Source: Glandiceps talaboti (lineage: Eukaryota; Hemichordata; Enteropneusta; Spengelidae). Taken from it: a DNA stretch of 64,000 nucleotides. The translations under genes were made by a program, and so were the position numbers. The first letter of the stretch is position 1. Each line of letters starts with the position of its first letter. Below are positions 53,401 to 56,400 of this stretch, one piece after another. The notes beneath the pieces were generated by a model. That model did no database searches and was not told where the DNA came from. It was given only the letters and a program-made list of their open reading frames with translations. The DNA lies in assembly GCF_964340395.1 (NCBI RefSeq), contig NC_135554.1:28014592-28078591 (forward strand), in the 5' to 3' direction.

Positions 53401-56400
53401 TACTCCCAGACCTCCACGATGTATCAGACAACCCCAGTCTTTGCTGTCACTACCTGAGGAAGTCAAAGTGTTTCTCTTCCAACAGCAACACGATACATTT
53501 AGATATGTTAGAGAGGTAAGATTATGCAACCACGACTCCTAAGTGCGTATTCCCTTCAGTGTAAAGTATATCTCATGAATATTCATTATTCAACAATGAA
53601 TATATTATTTCTGTTGACTCCCCCCATGAGGAAATGGCTCACAGTACTCAAGATACCCCAAGATCAAGTTGATGTTTCTCTGAAATTGCAACTACAAAAA
53701 TTAATGTAATTGTAGGTGATGTAAAAATTGGGAAATGACTCCTTATGAAAATGCTTTTATCTCCTGGAGTTGCGTTCCCCTTTAAGTGCTTACTACCTTC
53801 AAATAAAACAATCACAAATATTTATATGTTCTGCTATTACATATATGCATATTTGCTGACTCCCATAAAACAATGCATGCCCATGGCAAGGACCTCCACT
53901 GAACAATGAACAAAGAACAATGCCCAGTGTACATACAATTTAAGCACTTCGTCAGTTAACGTGTGAGATCCGATAGATTTGAAGAATGTCTAACAAGTCA
54001 CAGTTTCAATGTTGATAGAATTTCAATCAATAGTCAAAGTATCCTATTGCCAGAAGTTTAGACTACCATGATAATTGCAGTTATGTATATGGTGCAGTCT
54101 TTGATAATCAGTTTTGTATATGGGTGCAGTCTTTGATAATCAGTTATGTATATGGGTGCAGTCTTTGATAATCAGTTATGTATATGGTGTAGTCTTTGAT
54201 AATCAGTTTTGTATATGGGTGCAGTCTTTGATAATCAGTTTTGTATATGGGTGCAGTCTTTGATAATCAGTTATGTATATGGTGAAGTCTTTGATAATCA
54301 GTTATGTATATGGGTGCAGTCTTTGATAATCAGTTTTGTATATGGGTGCAGTCTTTGATAATCAGTTATGTATATGGTGTAGTCTTTGATAATCAGTTAT
54401 GTATATGGTGAAGTCTTTGATAATCAGTTATGTATATGGTGCAGTCATTGATAATCAGTTATGTATATGATGCAGTCTTTGATAATCAGTTATGTATATG
54501 GTGCAGTCTTTGATAATCAGTTATGTATATGGTGAAGTCTTTGATAATCAGTTATGTATATGGTGCAGTCATTGATAATCAGTTATGTATATGATGCAGT
54601 CTTTGATAATCAGTTATGTATATGGTGCAGTCTTTGATAATCAGTTATGTATGTGGTGCAGTCATTGATAATCAGTTATGTATATGATGCAGTCTTTGAT
54701 AATCAGTTATGTATATGGTGCAGTCTTTGATAATCAATTTTTGATTTATTTGTCCTACAGGCAGTGTTTGCATGTCGAGAAGTTGCCACGACGACTGCAC
54801 CAATTGAAGACGTACTGCTGTACTGCTCTTTCTGTAATGAAAGTTTCTCAGTAGCTGTACTTATGATGATCAAGGTATTGTAAATCTAGTCAAAGATTCA
54901 AACCTTTTTTAGCCTCCAATGGGCATACCCAGAGGGGCTATTGTGTTCCATCTGTGTGTCTGTGCATCCATGCATTCACTCTCATATCTCTGGCATGCAT
55001 CAACAGATTTCAATCAAACCTGGTACAAAGGTAACATGATATGTGAGACATATGTACTCCACTTTACATTGCAACCAAATCAAATATGGCTGAATGGTTG
55101 CCATATTTGATCCTTATTCAAGGTTAAATAGCAAATTGGTCAATAAATTATGAAGTTTTGTATTCAAATTTGCTCAATAACTTTGCCATAAAACACACCA
55201 ATATGGGGAGGTGTGTCTTCAATGAAGACTTGTATATACTCATATACTGCAGATTAGATTTAAACTGTATTTCTTGTTAGATGCTCTGTTTCAGTAAAGT
55301 AACTTGTGTAGACAAAAGAATAAACAGTGATTCATGAGGTTATCATTGAAGTTGACAGACACAGGGGGCACACACCTATCCTAATTACCAATTGTGAGTG
55401 CTTCCCATTGTCACATTGAACACCAACAAAGCATACAACAGTTATGAAACCATGTACATCTTTTCTTTATATTTGGACATAGAACCAGATCAGCGTAGTT
55501 CCAGCCAATGAATTGAAAAGTGTTCTAGAACTTTTACTGGAATTGCTTCTACTAGAAGACCCATTACAATTAACCAGGCTGAAATGGACCATAGATGGTA
55601 CTAATAATGATGGTCTTCTTTGTAAGTTATTTGTTTACCATGTTGACAGTTTCATCCTTTGAGTCAATTTATCAATATTGATTGAATTCACATCCCTGTA
55701 ATCCAAACCAATAGAGGCATTTCATTCACTTTTCTGTTTTGTTTATTAATTACAGAAATATGACAATTAGAACAAAATGAGTTTAAAAATATGGCATAAC
55801 AAAGTAGCTGTCATTTCATTATGTCTAAATTCTGCACAACAGCAGCAAACTGTTCACAGTGAAAATTGATTCATGAAAACAAAATACTCTACATGAAGTT
55901 TGAAAGTTTGTTTTCTTTGACAGCAATCATACGATCCAGTAATATCAACGACAGTAGAAGAGCATACCAGTGTATCAAATTCCTTGTCAATCTAGCTAAT
56001 AGATGTCCTGTAGCCAAGGAACATTTAATGGCCACTTCATCAAGATGGCAATGGGCTGTTAATTGGCTGAAAAAGAAGGTAAGTAAAATTATAACAACGG
56101 GAATTTGAAAAGTAGGTATAGGACAGCATTCCTTGTAAAGGTTCATTGATGTTTGACATCATATAAAATTGGGTGGAGAGAATTTTCACCAGGTCAACCA
56201 TTAGTTAGAAAGTGGACAAATCTCATAAAACCAATTTTAATTTCAGAATATTTCACAGAGTTTGTTTGGGATAGGATTAAATTTCACTAAAAACAACTTG
56301 TCTGGCAGAGCTATAGACAAGATTAGAAATAGAGAAAGAAATAGAGGTTTGGCTTCACTGATAAAATATCATCAGAATGTGAGAGATATTGCAAGAACCT